This document shows positions 1 through 6,630 of a DNA stretch of 12,354 nucleotides, in pieces. This DNA comes from an uncultured Coriobacteriaceae bacterium. GTDB lineage: Bacteria; Actinomycetota; Coriobacteriia; Coriobacteriales; UMGS124. The stretch lies in assembly GCA_902783515.1 (NCBI GenBank), contig CACZRK010000237.1, forward strand, positions 1-12,354, read 5' to 3'. How positions within the stretch are numbered: position 1 is the first letter of the stretch; every line of letters starts with the position of its first letter. A program made the position numbers and the translations under genes. The notes under the pieces are model-generated. The model worked only from the letters and a program-made list of their open reading frames with translations. It ran no database searches and had not been told where the DNA came from.

Positions 1-108
1 CTCGTCTCGCCTGCCGAGGTCCTACGAGATGCGCCGCTAGGCATCCTCACTACGCGCGACCGACGTGCGCTGCAGGCGAAGCTTGCCGCCGTGGGCTCCG
101 AGGGATAA
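1..108 (+). CDS. 3' end of an unidentified gene (partial)
   Basis: An open frame runs from the first base of the window to a TAA stop at 106-108, giving a 35-residue C-terminal tail that ends in KLAAVGSEG. Third codon positions are mostly G or C, as in the real genes of this window, and the tail reads like an ordinary soluble C terminus (Leu/Ala/Arg rich, with the segment ILTTRDRRALQAKL probably helical). I do not recognise the family, and the start lies outside the window. A weak dyad at 163-180 (TCCCGA / TCGGGA around a 6-nt loop) lies downstream and could contribute to 3'-end formation. It could also be a chance frame; only sequence to the left of the window would settle that. Confidence 0.4.
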   Translation, partial: LVSPAEVLRDAPLGILTTRDRRALQAKLAAVGSEG

Positions 109-235
109 GACCCAACCATCCGGGGATGCCTCCGAGCCCGCTCTCCAATCGCGCAAGTGGTGTCCCGACGGACTTCGGGAGCGTCCCCTCCCTTGACAAC
201 ACCAAGGTCGATGCGCGTCGTGTCGGATCCGTCAG

Positions 236-274
236 CACGGGAGGCGCGAGCGTCGACCTCTCGCGCCTCCCGTG
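236..274 (-). terminator. Perfect 15-bp hairpin after the secreted-protein gene
   Basis: The arms 236-250 (CACGGGAGGCGCGAG) and 260-274 are perfectly complementary over 15 bp with a 9-nt loop. The stem lies 6 nt beyond the stop codon of the minus-strand gene that ends at 280. There is no U-tract after the stem on either strand, so this is not a canonical intrinsic terminator. U-less GC-rich hairpins at gene ends are common in actinobacteria. It lies between converging genes and could serve both. Confidence 0.6.
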
Positions 275-279
275 CCCGC

Positions 280-1665
280 CTACATCCCGCGCGTGCCCAC
301 CGTGACACCGTCCAGCACGCCGTTCACGAAAGAGAACGACATCTTGTTCGCGAAGTCGCCGGCGGGCTCGTACTCCAGCGTCACGAACGAACCGTCGTCG
401 CTGTGGTACTCGTAGGAGGTCTGCGTGCCATAGACGGCCTGCACGTCGGCGATCGTCGAGGTGCCCAGCGTGATGCCGCCAGGCGTCGTGACGGTCATGA
501 CGTCGGCCATCACGTCGGTGACGTAGACGTCATCCACCATGCACTGCTCAAAGGTGAGGGGGTTCTCGCCGGGGTTGTAGATGCTCACGTTGATGTAGTG
601 ATAGTCGCTCGGGTCGCCCCAGTTCAGCGTGACGCTCGTCGAGTAGTGCGCGTCCAGCACGTCGCCGACGTCCTCGGGGTTCATCGTGAAGCCGAGCGCG
701 AGGAAGTCCGCCACGTACCCGGGCGCTTGCATGACGGTGCCGTCAAAGGCGATCTGGAACGCGAACGGGTCGCTGGAGAGCGTGGGGATCGCGGGGGTCA
801 CGCGCGCGTAGGTGGTGGCCGCGGCGACCTGGGCACGGGCCGCGTCGGCGCTCTTGTCGCGCGCGATGGTGTACTCGACGCCAGAGTCGAGCGTGCAGTC
901 GTTCAGGACGCCGTCCTTGAAGTCATACTCCAGGTGGTCGTGTGCGTCGGCGGCGCCGTCGTAGCGCAGCGCGGCGTAGGAGCCGTCCTCGTAGGGCTTC
1001 TCGGACGGCCCGAGCAGCGCCTCCACGTCGGCGCGGGTCGCCGCGCCCACCGCAAGGCCACCCGCCGCCATCACGGCATGGCCGCCGAGGTTGCCCGCGT
1101 GCGCGCTGATCGACTCGACGGTGCACTGCTCAATGGGCAGCTCGGTCGCACCGGTGTTGATGATGGTCACCGTGACGTACACGTAGTCGTGCGGGTCGCC
1201 GAAGTACAGGGAGGTCGTCACGGAATAGCCCGCCTCGACGATCGTGCCGGCGTCCCTCGCGTCAAACTCCAGGCCGATCGCCCGCAGCTCGGAGACGGGG
1301 CAGGGCAGCTGGAAGAGCGCGTCGTCGATCTGGAACTGCAGGGAGCGCGGGTCGGCGGACAGCGCGGTCGGCGCGACGTACGCCCGCGCGGAGGCGTCAG
1401 AGGCATCGCTGCCCGCCGAGCCGGCACGGCGCGCCGCGGAGGAGGCGTCCGAGGCGGACGAAGCGGCGGAGAGGGTCGTCCCCGTGGCGGCGACGGTCCC
1501 GTCGGCGGTCGCGGCGTCCCCAGCCGCCGATCCTCCGAACAGCCCGAGCGCCTGGGCAGGCGTCGGGGCAGGGGCGACGGCCCAGGCGGCGAGTCCAATG
1601 CCGAGCGTGACGGCGAGGCAGGTCCGCGGGATGCGCGCGTCGCGGCGCGTGTGGATGTTGGCCAT
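280..1665 (-). CDS. Secreted protein with two tandem repeats of a ~155-residue domain
   Basis: This 461-residue protein is probably exported. It has a basic N terminus (HTRRDARIPR), a hydrophobic core at about residues 16-33 and a signal-peptidase-I-like site near AQA-LG at 38-41. There is no lipobox cysteine. Residues 42-100 form a low-complexity Ala/Ser/Asp/Thr linker. Two homologous units follow at about 105-260 and 299-456. Each starts DPxxxQF/FQI, carries a 'GLEFD / GFTMN' stretch, then 'FGDPHDY / WGDPSDY', 'IEQCTV / FEQCMV' and a C-terminal part 'GGLAVG..TRADVEALLG' or 'GGITLG..TIADVQAVYG' ending 'FKDGVLNDCTL / FVNGVLDGVTV'. That last part resembles the short alpha-beta fold of BamE/beta-lactamase-inhibitor-like domains (inference from the GxTxxDVxxxxG pattern). 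The start at ATG 1663-1665 is preceded by a weak GGGGA Shine-Dalgarno sequence. A possible -10 (TACAAA, 1718-1723) lies about 55 nt upstream. Function is unknown; a surface or envelope role is likely. Confidence 0.85.
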   Translation of the reverse strand: MANIHTRRDARIPRTCLAVTLGIGLAAWAVAPAPTPAQALGLFGGSAAGDAATADGTVAATGTTLSAASSASDASSAARRAGSAGSDASDASARAYVAPTALSADPRSLQFQIDDALFQLPCPVSELRAIGLEFDARDAGTIVEAGYSVTTSLYFGDPHDYVYVTVTIINTGATELPIEQCTVESISAHAGNLGGHAVMAAGGLAVGAATRADVEALLGPSEKPYEDGSYAALRYDGAADAHDHLEYDFKDGVLNDCTLDSGVEYTIARDKSADAARAQVAAATTYARVTPAIPTLSSDPFAFQIAFDGTVMQAPGYVADFLALGFTMNPEDVGDVLDAHYSTSVTLNWGDPSDYHYINVSIYNPGENPLTFEQCMVDDVYVTDVMADVMTVTTPGGITLGTSTIADVQAVYGTQTSYEYHSDDGSFVTLEYEPAGDFANKMSFSFVNGVLDGVTVGTRGM

Positions 1666-1835
1666 GGTGTTCCCCGATCAGGTCGTGTGGGTGCGGCCGT
1701 GCGTGCTCCGCGAGCTTTTTGTACCATGCGCGCACGGGCGCATCGCGCCCTATCGGTCGGGCAACGCACCGCATGAGCGGCGCGATCGCCTGCGACGGCC
1801 CGCGTGAGCGACGACGCGGACGACGCGGATGACGC

Positions 1836-1872
1836 GACGGGGGCGCGCCGCACGCCACGGCACGCCCCCGTC
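1836..1872 (-). terminator. GC-rich hairpin between permease and secreted-protein genes
   Basis: The arms 1836-1845 (GACGGGGGCG) and 1863-1872 pair perfectly over 10 bp. After one C:A mismatch, a further 4 bp (GCCG 1847-1850 with CGGC 1858-1861) close a 7-nt loop. It lies 75 nt downstream of the permease stop and well upstream of the next minus-strand gene, so it probably ends the permease transcript. It lacks a U-tract. Confidence 0.55.
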
Positions 1873-1947
1873 CTCATCGACACGTCCGACCGTATCGACA
1901 TGATCTGTCACGCGCGCCCGACGGATCGCCGCGGACGCACGCCGCGC

Positions 1948-3423
1948 CTACGCCTTCGTCGCGGGGCCTGACGCGCCGGGCTCATCGACGCCATGCGCCT
2001 CGTCGGAGGCGTCCTGAGGCGCGATGCCGGCCTGCTCCTCCAGGCGCACGAGCGCCGTGCGGGCGGGCAGGAGCTTGTTCAGCACGATCGCAACGATCGC
2101 GCTGATGGCGATCGGCGAGTCAATCAGGTACTGCACGAACTGCGGCGCAGCGGCGGAGAAGTCGGCCGGGATGTTGAGCAGGGCGACCGCCACGGCGATC
2201 GGCACGCCAATGACGTAGAGCTGACGCTCGTTGAGGGGCTCGTCCTTCAGCTGACGGAAGCCGTTCAGCATGATGATCGCGCACACGACGGCGAACACGC
2301 CGCCGATCACGGAGGCCGGGATGGCCATGATGAGCGCGGAGAGCTTGCCGATGAACGACAGGGCGATGAACCACAGCGAGGCCATCACGAACACGCGGCG
2401 GCTCGCGACGCCGGTGATGGAGATGATGCCGGCGTTCGTGGAATAGCCGGTCACGGGCGTGGTGCCGAGGAAGGAGCCCACGAAGCAGCCGATGCCCTCG
2501 CCGATCACGCCGCGGTTGATCTGCTCGTCGGTGAGCGGCTTGCCGATGACGGAGCTGACCGCGTACCAGGTGCCGGTCGTCTCGGCGAGCAGCACCAGGT
2601 AGATGACGATCATCGTGAGGATCGCGGAGGGATCAAAGGCGAAGCCGTAGTTCACGAACGCCACGTGCGGCAGGCTGAACCACGGGGTCGCGGCGACGGA
2701 GCTCAGGTCGAGGCCGCCCATGAAGGAGGCGACGACGCAGCCGACGAAGAGGGCCAGGATGACCGACGCGATGCGGAACACCTTGCCCAGGCCGGGCCGG
2801 TAGACGCCGATCATGGAGCAGGCGATCATGACGGCCGCCGAGACGCACGCGAGGACCACGTTCTGCCCCATGCTGAGCGCGTCGCTCGCGATGAAGACGT
2901 TGCTCGTGAACGCCGTCGGCAGCAGCGTGAGGCCGACGACCATGATGACCGTGCCGCTCACGATCGGCGGGATGAAGGTGCGCACCGCGCGCTTGTAGAG
3001 GCCGGACAGACCGAGCAGGATCACGCAGGCCGCGCCGACCAGACACGCGCCGAAGACGGAGTCGAAGCTGCCCGAGCCCAGGTACAGGCCGATGATGGCG
3101 CCGACGGGCACGAACGAGGGGCCCTGGCAGACCGGCAGGCGCAGGAAGAACAGCACCTGGATGAGCGACGCGATGCCCGCGCCGAGGAACGTGGCCTGGA
3201 TGAGACCGGTCGAGGCGCCCGGCGCGAGCGCGAGCGCCGTCGCGATGATGAACGGCGGCACGTACACGTCCATCGCGAGCACGTGCTGCAGGCCGAGCAG
3301 GATCGCCTGGCCGAGCGGCACCTTCTCGTCGACGCCGACCGTGAGGAACGAGGCTGGCTCAGCCGCGCCCGCGCCCCCGCCGTTCGTGGTGGCCGTCGCG
3401 ACGGCCGTCTTTCCCGCCGGCAT
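1948..3423 (-). CDS. NCS2-family nucleobase (purine/xanthine/uracil-type) permease
   Basis: This 491-residue polytopic membrane protein of the nucleobase:cation symporter-2 family imports a purine or uracil, normally driven by the proton gradient. Family hallmarks are visible. The TM1 motif 'GLQHVLAM' has Gln46-His47. The TM8 acidic residue is Glu281 in 'LLAETTGTWYAVSSVIG'. The TM10 signature is 'TPVTGYSTNAGIISITGVASRR' (319-342 region), with Asn330 conserved. Position 329, usually Gln in xanthine/urate carriers and Glu in uracil carriers, is Thr here, so substrate cannot be read off by analogy. The cytosolic tail (about 455-491) is hydrophilic and Ala/Asp/Glu rich. I chose ATG 3421-3423 over an in-frame ATG 30 nt upstream because AGGAGGG sits 7-8 nt before it. 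The guanine deaminase gene upstream on the same strand suggests guanine, hypoxanthine or xanthine as cargo (inference from context). Confidence 0.93.
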   Translation of the reverse strand: MPAGKTAVATATTNGGGAGAAEPASFLTVGVDEKVPLGQAILLGLQHVLAMDVYVPPFIIATALALAPGASTGLIQATFLGAGIASLIQVLFFLRLPVCQGPSFVPVGAIIGLYLGSGSFDSVFGACLVGAACVILLGLSGLYKRAVRTFIPPIVSGTVIMVVGLTLLPTAFTSNVFIASDALSMGQNVVLACVSAAVMIACSMIGVYRPGLGKVFRIASVILALFVGCVVASFMGGLDLSSVAATPWFSLPHVAFVNYGFAFDPSAILTMIVIYLVLLAETTGTWYAVSSVIGKPLTDEQINRGVIGEGIGCFVGSFLGTTPVTGYSTNAGIISITGVASRRVFVMASLWFIALSFIGKLSALIMAIPASVIGGVFAVVCAIIMLNGFRQLKDEPLNERQLYVIGVPIAVAVALLNIPADFSAAAPQFVQYLIDSPIAISAIVAIVLNKLLPARTALVRLEEQAGIAPQDASDEAHGVDEPGASGPATKA

Positions 3424-3553
3424 GGCGGGTCCCTCCTGCGTGCGATCCCTCAAGCTCCGTGCCTCCTCGCTCGTGCGACGCCGGCGTCCAGGCGCGCGGT
3501 CCGCGAAGGGCCGCGTGCCTCATCTTCAAGCGACGCGTTCGGTATTGCGGGTG

Positions 3554-3580
3554 ATTATCCATCCATGAAACCCCCGCAAA
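3554..3580 (-). promoter_or_regulatory. Possible promoter for the permease gene
   Basis: On the minus strand, GATAAT (rc of 3554-3559) is a 5/6 match to a -10 box in an otherwise very GC-rich gap. TTTGCG (rc of 3575-3580) lies 15 bp upstream, a short spacer. The resulting leader would be about 125 nt. I found no recognisable purine riboswitch core in that leader. Support is moderate to low. Confidence 0.3.
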
Positions 3581-3623
3581 CGGCACGATCCGCACGCCCA
3601 CCGGCTCTCCACGGCAGGCGAGC

Positions 3624-3644
3624 GGCCTACGCCTCACGCAGGCC
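3624..3644 (-). terminator. Short hairpin right after the guanine deaminase stop
   Basis: The minus-strand reading GGCCTGCG / TGAGG / CGTAGGCC gives an 8-bp stem (one G-T wobble) with a 5-nt loop, starting 3 nt after the stop codon at 3648. There is no U-tract. It may partly separate guanine deaminase from permease transcription. Confidence 0.35.
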
Positions 3645-3647
3645 GCG

Positions 3648-5099
3648 CTACGCCTCGCGCGAGCCGCGCTCGAACGCCAGCCGGCCCTGCACCCAGGTCT
3701 GGCGGACGTTCTCGGGCGTGGAGAGGAACAGGATGCGGTCCAGCACGTCGCGCGGCGCGTCAAAGACGCCGAACCCCGTGAGGTCGGCCCCGGGCACGCG
3801 CGTGTCGATCACCTGCGCGTCAAAGGCACGCCCCACCTGGAAGGTGCCGATCGGCAGCCGCAGTGCCTCGGCGCCGCCGGCCGTGGCCAGCCAGAACGCC
3901 TCGGCGGACGTGATCCGGGACGCCTCGCCCGCCCCGCGGCGATCCTGCGGCACCCGCGCGTCCACGCCGTCCTCCAGCATGCGCGAGACCATCACGGCAT
4001 GGCGGATGTTGTCGTAGAGGCTCGGCGAGAAGCCGCCGGAGATGTCGGTCGCGAGCCCCATCCGCACGCCCTGCGCGCGCAGGCGGCGGACCGGGCACGT
4101 GCTGTTCGCGAAGTAGGAGTTGGAGATCGGGCAGTGGGCGACCGCCGCGCCCGTCCTCGCGAACAGCTCGCCGTCCGAGGCGGTGAGGAACGTGCAGTGC
4201 GCCATGATCGACTTCTCGCGCAGCAGGCCGAAGTCGTACAGCGCCTCCGCGTCGCTCTTGCCGAAGCGCGCCTGCACGAAGTCGTGCTCCCACTGCCCCT
4301 CGTTGCAGTGCGACTGCACGTAGGCGTCGTGGCGCTCGGCGATGCGGCCGAGGCCAGCGAGCCCCTCGTCCGTGCAGCTCGGGATGAAGCGCGGCGTCAC
4401 CACCGCGTACGCGCCCTGCGGCGTCGTCGTCGCGATGGAGGCGACCTCGCGGATGAGCGTCTCGGTGTCGGCGAGCGCCTGCGCGGTGCTCGCGTCGCGG
4501 TAGTAGTCGGGGTTCGCCGCCGGGTCGTCCATGACGACCTTGCCGACGAGCGCGCGCTGGCCCGCCTCGGCGGCGATGCGCGAGAGCTCGATGCTCGAGG
4601 CGAGGTCGTTGCTCGCAAAGTAGACCGTCGTGGTGGTGCCCAGGCTCAGCAGTTTGCGCACCAGGTCACGGTAGACGCGCCGCGCGAACTCCAGGTCTGA
4701 GAAGCGCGCCTCCAGCGGGAACGTGCGCTTCTGCAGCCACACGTCCAGCGGCTCGTCCAGCGCGACACCGGCCTGCGGCCACTGCGGCGCATGGACGTGC
4801 AGGTCCACGAAGCCGGGCAGGCCGTACGTGCCGTCCGGCAGGCACGCGAGCGTCCCCGCCTCGCGCGCGGAGGCGATGCGGGCAGCGTAGTCGGGCGCGT
4901 CGGGCAGCGTGACCGCGGCGATCACGCCGCGCGCGTCGACCTCGATCAGCGCGCGCTCGAGCAGCTCCACCTCGCCGTAGCGCGGCGCATGGAAGAACGA
5001 GCCGAGAAACGCCGTCGGCCGCACGCCGGCGGCGGGCATGGCAACGTCCGACGCGGCGGCGGTTGGTGCGGTGACAGGGCGAGGCGCGGTGGCGGGCAT
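3648..5099 (-). CDS. guaD: Guanine deaminase (amidohydrolase superfamily)
   Basis: This cytosolic zinc enzyme hydrolyses guanine to xanthine and ammonia in purine salvage. At 483 residues it is slightly longer than typical (about 440-460) because of an Ala/Pro/Thr-rich N-terminal extension (residues 1-25). The amidohydrolase metal site is complete: 'PGFVDLHVHAPQ' with His101 and His103, 'SHCNE' with His264 and Glu267, 'MAHCTFL' with His301, and 'LATDISGGFS' with Asp352. The guanine-deaminase-specific surroundings are also present: 'HAPQWPQAG' after the HxH, 'FPLEARF' (127-133), 'TPRFIPSC' with Arg237, and 'HCPISNSYF' (322-330). This separates it from chlorohydrolases and adenosine deaminases. 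ATG 5097-5099 follows AAGGAG at a 6-nt spacing, so the start is well supported. The nucleobase permease lies 224 nt downstream on the same strand, a logical uptake-and-deaminate pair. Confidence 0.95.
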   Translation of the reverse strand: MPATAPRPVTAPTAAASDVAMPAAGVRPTAFLGSFFHAPRYGEVELLERALIEVDARGVIAAVTLPDAPDYAARIASAREAGTLACLPDGTYGLPGFVDLHVHAPQWPQAGVALDEPLDVWLQKRTFPLEARFSDLEFARRVYRDLVRKLLSLGTTTTVYFASNDLASSIELSRIAAEAGQRALVGKVVMDDPAANPDYYRDASTAQALADTETLIREVASIATTTPQGAYAVVTPRFIPSCTDEGLAGLGRIAERHDAYVQSHCNEGQWEHDFVQARFGKSDAEALYDFGLLREKSIMAHCTFLTASDGELFARTGAAVAHCPISNSYFANSTCPVRRLRAQGVRMGLATDISGGFSPSLYDNIRHAVMVSRMLEDGVDARVPQDRRGAGEASRITSAEAFWLATAGGAEALRLPIGTFQVGRAFDAQVIDTRVPGADLTGFGVFDAPRDVLDRILFLSTPENVRQTWVQGRLAFERGSREA

Positions 5100-5231
5100 G
5101 GGGTGCTCCTTCAGATCGAAGAGCGGACGGAGTCGGGCGTTCGTGGCGGTCGTGGCGGTCGATGAGGCCGGCCATCAGGCTCGTCGCTCGACGTCGCCTG
5201 CCATCGGTCGCACCATCCGCCCGAACGGACG

Positions 5232-5261
5232 GCGGCTGGCGTCAGCGAAGCCGCCAGCCGC
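5232..5261 (-). promoter_or_regulatory. 10-bp perfect hairpin at the 5' end of the guaD leader
   Basis: The arms 5232-5241 (GCGGCTGGCG) and 5252-5261 pair perfectly around a 10-nt loop. The putative guaD -10 TACAAT (rc 5267-5272) would place the transcription start at about 5260, so the guaD mRNA would begin almost exactly with this stem. That arrangement would fit a 5'-stabilising or attenuating hairpin. No good -35 was found, so the promoter itself is tentative. Confidence 0.4.
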
Positions 5262-5332
5262 ACGCGATTGTATCGCCACTTTGAGAGCCGGGGACACGCG
5301 TCGCGAAAGCGTCGCAAGCCCCGCGCGCGACC

Positions 5333-5374
5333 CACGCGTCCGCATCGACGTCGCCCTCGCCAGGCTCGGCCACT
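5333..5374 (+). repeat. Direct repeat copy 1: dead fragment of the tlyA 5' end
   Basis: These 42 bases match 6638-6679, inside the intact tlyA gene, at 41 of 42 positions; the single difference is T at 5339 against C at 6644. In frame the fragment reads RVRIDVALARLGH, the start of the TlyA S4 domain. It is not preceded by a convincing start codon and Shine-Dalgarno sequence, and it runs into unrelated sequence and a stop soon after. It is therefore a duplicated, non-functional piece. The two copies have the same orientation and bracket the toxin-antitoxin module. Confidence 0.85.
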
Positions 5375-5514
5375 CTTGCCGCATCGCCCTGGCGGCTACG
5401 ACTTGCCAAAGCCCCAGGTAAGCCTTGAGCTTGGGATCCTGCGACAATACGCGCATCTCGGGCGGGCTGACGTTTGCGCGAGACCCTTGGGACACCCCCG
5501 TGGCGCATGCCGCG

Positions 5515-5570
5515 TGTGACCATCGTCGTGGTATCAGCTGTATGCTATATTTTGGAGGTACCGGGAGGGG
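5515..5570 (+). promoter_or_regulatory. Promoter/operator region and RBS of the HigBA-like operon
   Basis: An AT-rich patch stands out in GC-rich DNA. TATGCT (5541-5546) or the overlapping TATATT (5546-5551) could be the -10, with GTGAC near 5515-5520 as a weak -35 at about 19-20 bp. An imperfect dyad TATCAGC / GCTATA (5532-5549) overlaps the -10, as expected for autoregulation by the antitoxin. GGGAGGGG (5563-5570) is the Shine-Dalgarno sequence 5 nt before the toxin ATG. Confidence 0.35.
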
Positions 5571-5575
5571 GCCGC

Positions 5576-5956
5576 ATGTGGGAGGTTGACCTTAGCCTCA
5601 TTGAGGCATGGATTGACACGCTGGACAAAGAGACCGTCGCGGACATCCTCTTCGCGCTCGAGCGGCTCCAGCAGGTCGGCCCTGCGCTGGGCCGACCGCT
5701 CGTGGACACCCTCACGGGCTCCAGGGTGAGCAACATGAAGGAGCTGCGGCCGCCCTCGCCCAAGGGATCGGAGATCCGCATCCTCTTCGCCTTCGACCCC
5801 AAGCGCATGGCGATCATGCTGGTGGGCGGAGACAAGGCGAGCGGGAGAGGAAAGAAGGACAAGTGGTCAGGGTGGTACAGGAAGGCCATACCCGAGGCCG
5901 AGAGGCTCTGGGACGAGCGCCTGAAGGAACTGGAGGCCCAGGATGCTGACGATTGA
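5576..5956 (+). CDS. RelE/HigB-like toxin (Gp49/PF05973 type)
   Basis: This 126-residue protein matches the 'phage-derived Gp49-like / HigB' toxin family, whose members are ribosome-dependent mRNA endonucleases. Recognisable elements are the helical N-terminal part (residues 7-33), 'VSNMKELRPP' (51-60), 'EIRILFAFDPKRMAIMLVGGDK' (67-88 region), which is the family's central beta-strands, and 'WYRKAIPEAERLWDERL' (100-116), the C-terminal helix. Arg58 and Arg68 are likely important basic residues. The start at ATG 5576 is preferred over an in-frame ATG 102 nt upstream because of GGGAGGGG 5 nt ahead of it, and because the upstream part is not family-like. The stop overlaps the antitoxin start by 14 nt, so the two are translationally coupled with toxin first, the usual HigBA order. 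Confidence 0.88.
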   Translation: MWEVDLSLIEAWIDTLDKETVADILFALERLQQVGPALGRPLVDTLTGSRVSNMKELRPPSPKGSEIRILFAFDPKRMAIMLVGGDKASGRGKKDKWSGWYRKAIPEAERLWDERLKELEAQDADD

Positions 5957-6245
5957 CGAGTACAGGAAGAAGCGCGGCATCACCGAGGAGGACATGCAGG
6001 CCGCTCGCGAGCGGGGGCAGGCCTACGTCGACGCCTACAACCTGCGAGAGGCCCGCAGGCAGAGCCACATGACGCAGACGCAGGTGGCGGCTGCCATGGG
6101 CGTGTCGCAGAACCGCGTGTCACAGATCGAGAACGGCGACGTAAACGCCATGACCGTGAGCTCCGTCCGACGCTACGTGGAGGCCCTGGGCGGCCGGCTC
6201 ACGCTGACGGCCGAGATGCCGGACGGGCGGAAGATGCTGGCGTAA
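5943..6245 (+). CDS. HigA/XRE-family antitoxin (helix-turn-helix)
   Basis: This 100-residue DNA-binding protein is the expected partner of the upstream toxin. The N-terminal 30 residues (MLTIDEYRKKRGITEEDMQAA) are charged and helical. An XRE-type helix-turn-helix spans about 36-90, with 'MTQTQVAAAMGVSQNRVSQIENG' at its core (43-65). The ending 'EALGGRLTLTAEMPDG' (84-99 region) is typical of antitoxins paired with Gp49-like toxins. The ATG lies inside the toxin's last codons. The protein should bind and neutralise the toxin and repress its own promoter (family knowledge). No separate promoter is visible. Confidence 0.9.
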   Translation: MLTIDEYRKKRGITEEDMQAARERGQAYVDAYNLREARRQSHMTQTQVAAAMGVSQNRVSQIENGDVNAMTVSSVRRYVEALGGRLTLTAEMPDGRKMLA

Positions 6246-6424
6246 GAAGAGCTGGTCGGGCGAGAGCCGAGGCGACAACCCGCAAGATCCGAAGGCCAGG
6301 CGCCGGCACGTCCTGCTGCTGTGAACCCCATGGCCCTCGACTGCAGGTAGAGGTCACCGAACACATCAGTCCATACCGTCGTGACGCCGTCGTCGTTCCG
6401 GCGCCGTGACAAGGGCGCGCGGAA

Positions 6425-6456
6425 CATGTTTCGTGAGGCGCGACCGGACCGACACG
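6425..6456 (+). repeat. 32-bp dispersed repeat, copy 1
   Basis: The segment runs from CATGTTTCGTGAGG to GACCGGACCGACACG. It matches 10009-10040 at 29 of 32 positions in the same orientation, with an uninterrupted shared core CGCGACCGGACCGACACG. Both copies lie upstream of a + strand gene (tlyA here, a glutaredoxin-like gene at the other copy), in non-coding DNA. Its role is unknown. Confidence 0.8.
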
Positions 6457-6473
6457 AGCCGACGGGGGCATGG

Positions 6474-6479
6474 CATAAT
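6474..6479 (+). promoter_or_regulatory. Probable -10 box for tlyA
   Basis: CATAAT is a 5/6 match to the consensus in very GC-rich surroundings. The hexamer 17 bp upstream is GACACG (6451-6456), the end of the 32-bp repeat, a poor -35. If it is real, the repeat covers the -35 and upstream region of this promoter. Confidence 0.4.
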
Positions 6480-6630
6480 GGCTCGGCGCGATGTCTCGAA
6501 GCGCTTCTCGACGGCAGCTTCGCCCCGCCTTTGGCCGAGCGCCGCGCGCGTCGCGCGATCCGATGCACCCGGCATCGAGACGCGGCCCTCGCGCCACCCC
6601 ATGCCGCACCACCCCGAAAGGAAAGCCACC

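Larger units (their letters stand above)
5100..5575. other. 476-bp gap between guaD and the HigBA-like module
   Basis: No intact gene is supported here. The stretch holds the guaD leader with a possible -10 (TACAAT on the minus strand, rc of 5267-5272) and a strong hairpin (5232-5261). It also holds a 42-bp fragment of tlyA (5333-5374) and, at the right end, the promoter region of the toxin-antitoxin operon. The two neighbouring units diverge from this gap. The piece 5375-5510 shows nothing I can assign. Confidence 0.7.
6246..6630. other. 385-bp gap upstream of tlyA
   Basis: I support no gene here. The first half (6246-6400) shows nothing identifiable. The second half holds one copy of a 32-bp repeat (6425-6456) and a likely tlyA -10 (CATAAT, 6474-6479). 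The leader to the tlyA start would be about 145 nt. Longer frames crossing the gap lack homology I can see. Confidence 0.6.

Noticed and set aside
193..198. TTGACA as a -35 box near the left edge
   Set aside because: No -10-like hexamer lies 15-19 bp downstream, and no + strand gene starts there.
214..232. Possible third, inverted copy of the 32-bp repeat (shares CCGACACG and part of CGGA)
   Set aside because: Only about a dozen positions agree, with an indel; below what chance gives in GC-rich DNA.
157..1776. Long + strand open frame opposite the secreted-protein gene
   Set aside because: It is rich in Arg, Val, His and Gly with no family motifs, as expected from the antisense of a GC-rich gene. 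The minus-strand frame has a signal peptide and internal repeats.
3424..3647. Purine riboswitch upstream of the permease
   Set aside because: The conserved core and loop-loop motifs of the purine class were not found in the leader on the minus strand.
1993..4017. Long + strand open frame of 674 codons opposite permease and guanine deaminase
   Set aside because: It is composed almost wholly of Asp/Arg/Ala/His/Gly with no domains; it spans the antisense of two clearly recognised genes.
6285..6400. Minus-strand peptide segment 'TDVFGDLYLQSRAMGFTAAG' as a possible gene remnant
   Set aside because: Codon third positions are mixed, no start or family is recognisable, and it is too short to separate from chance.
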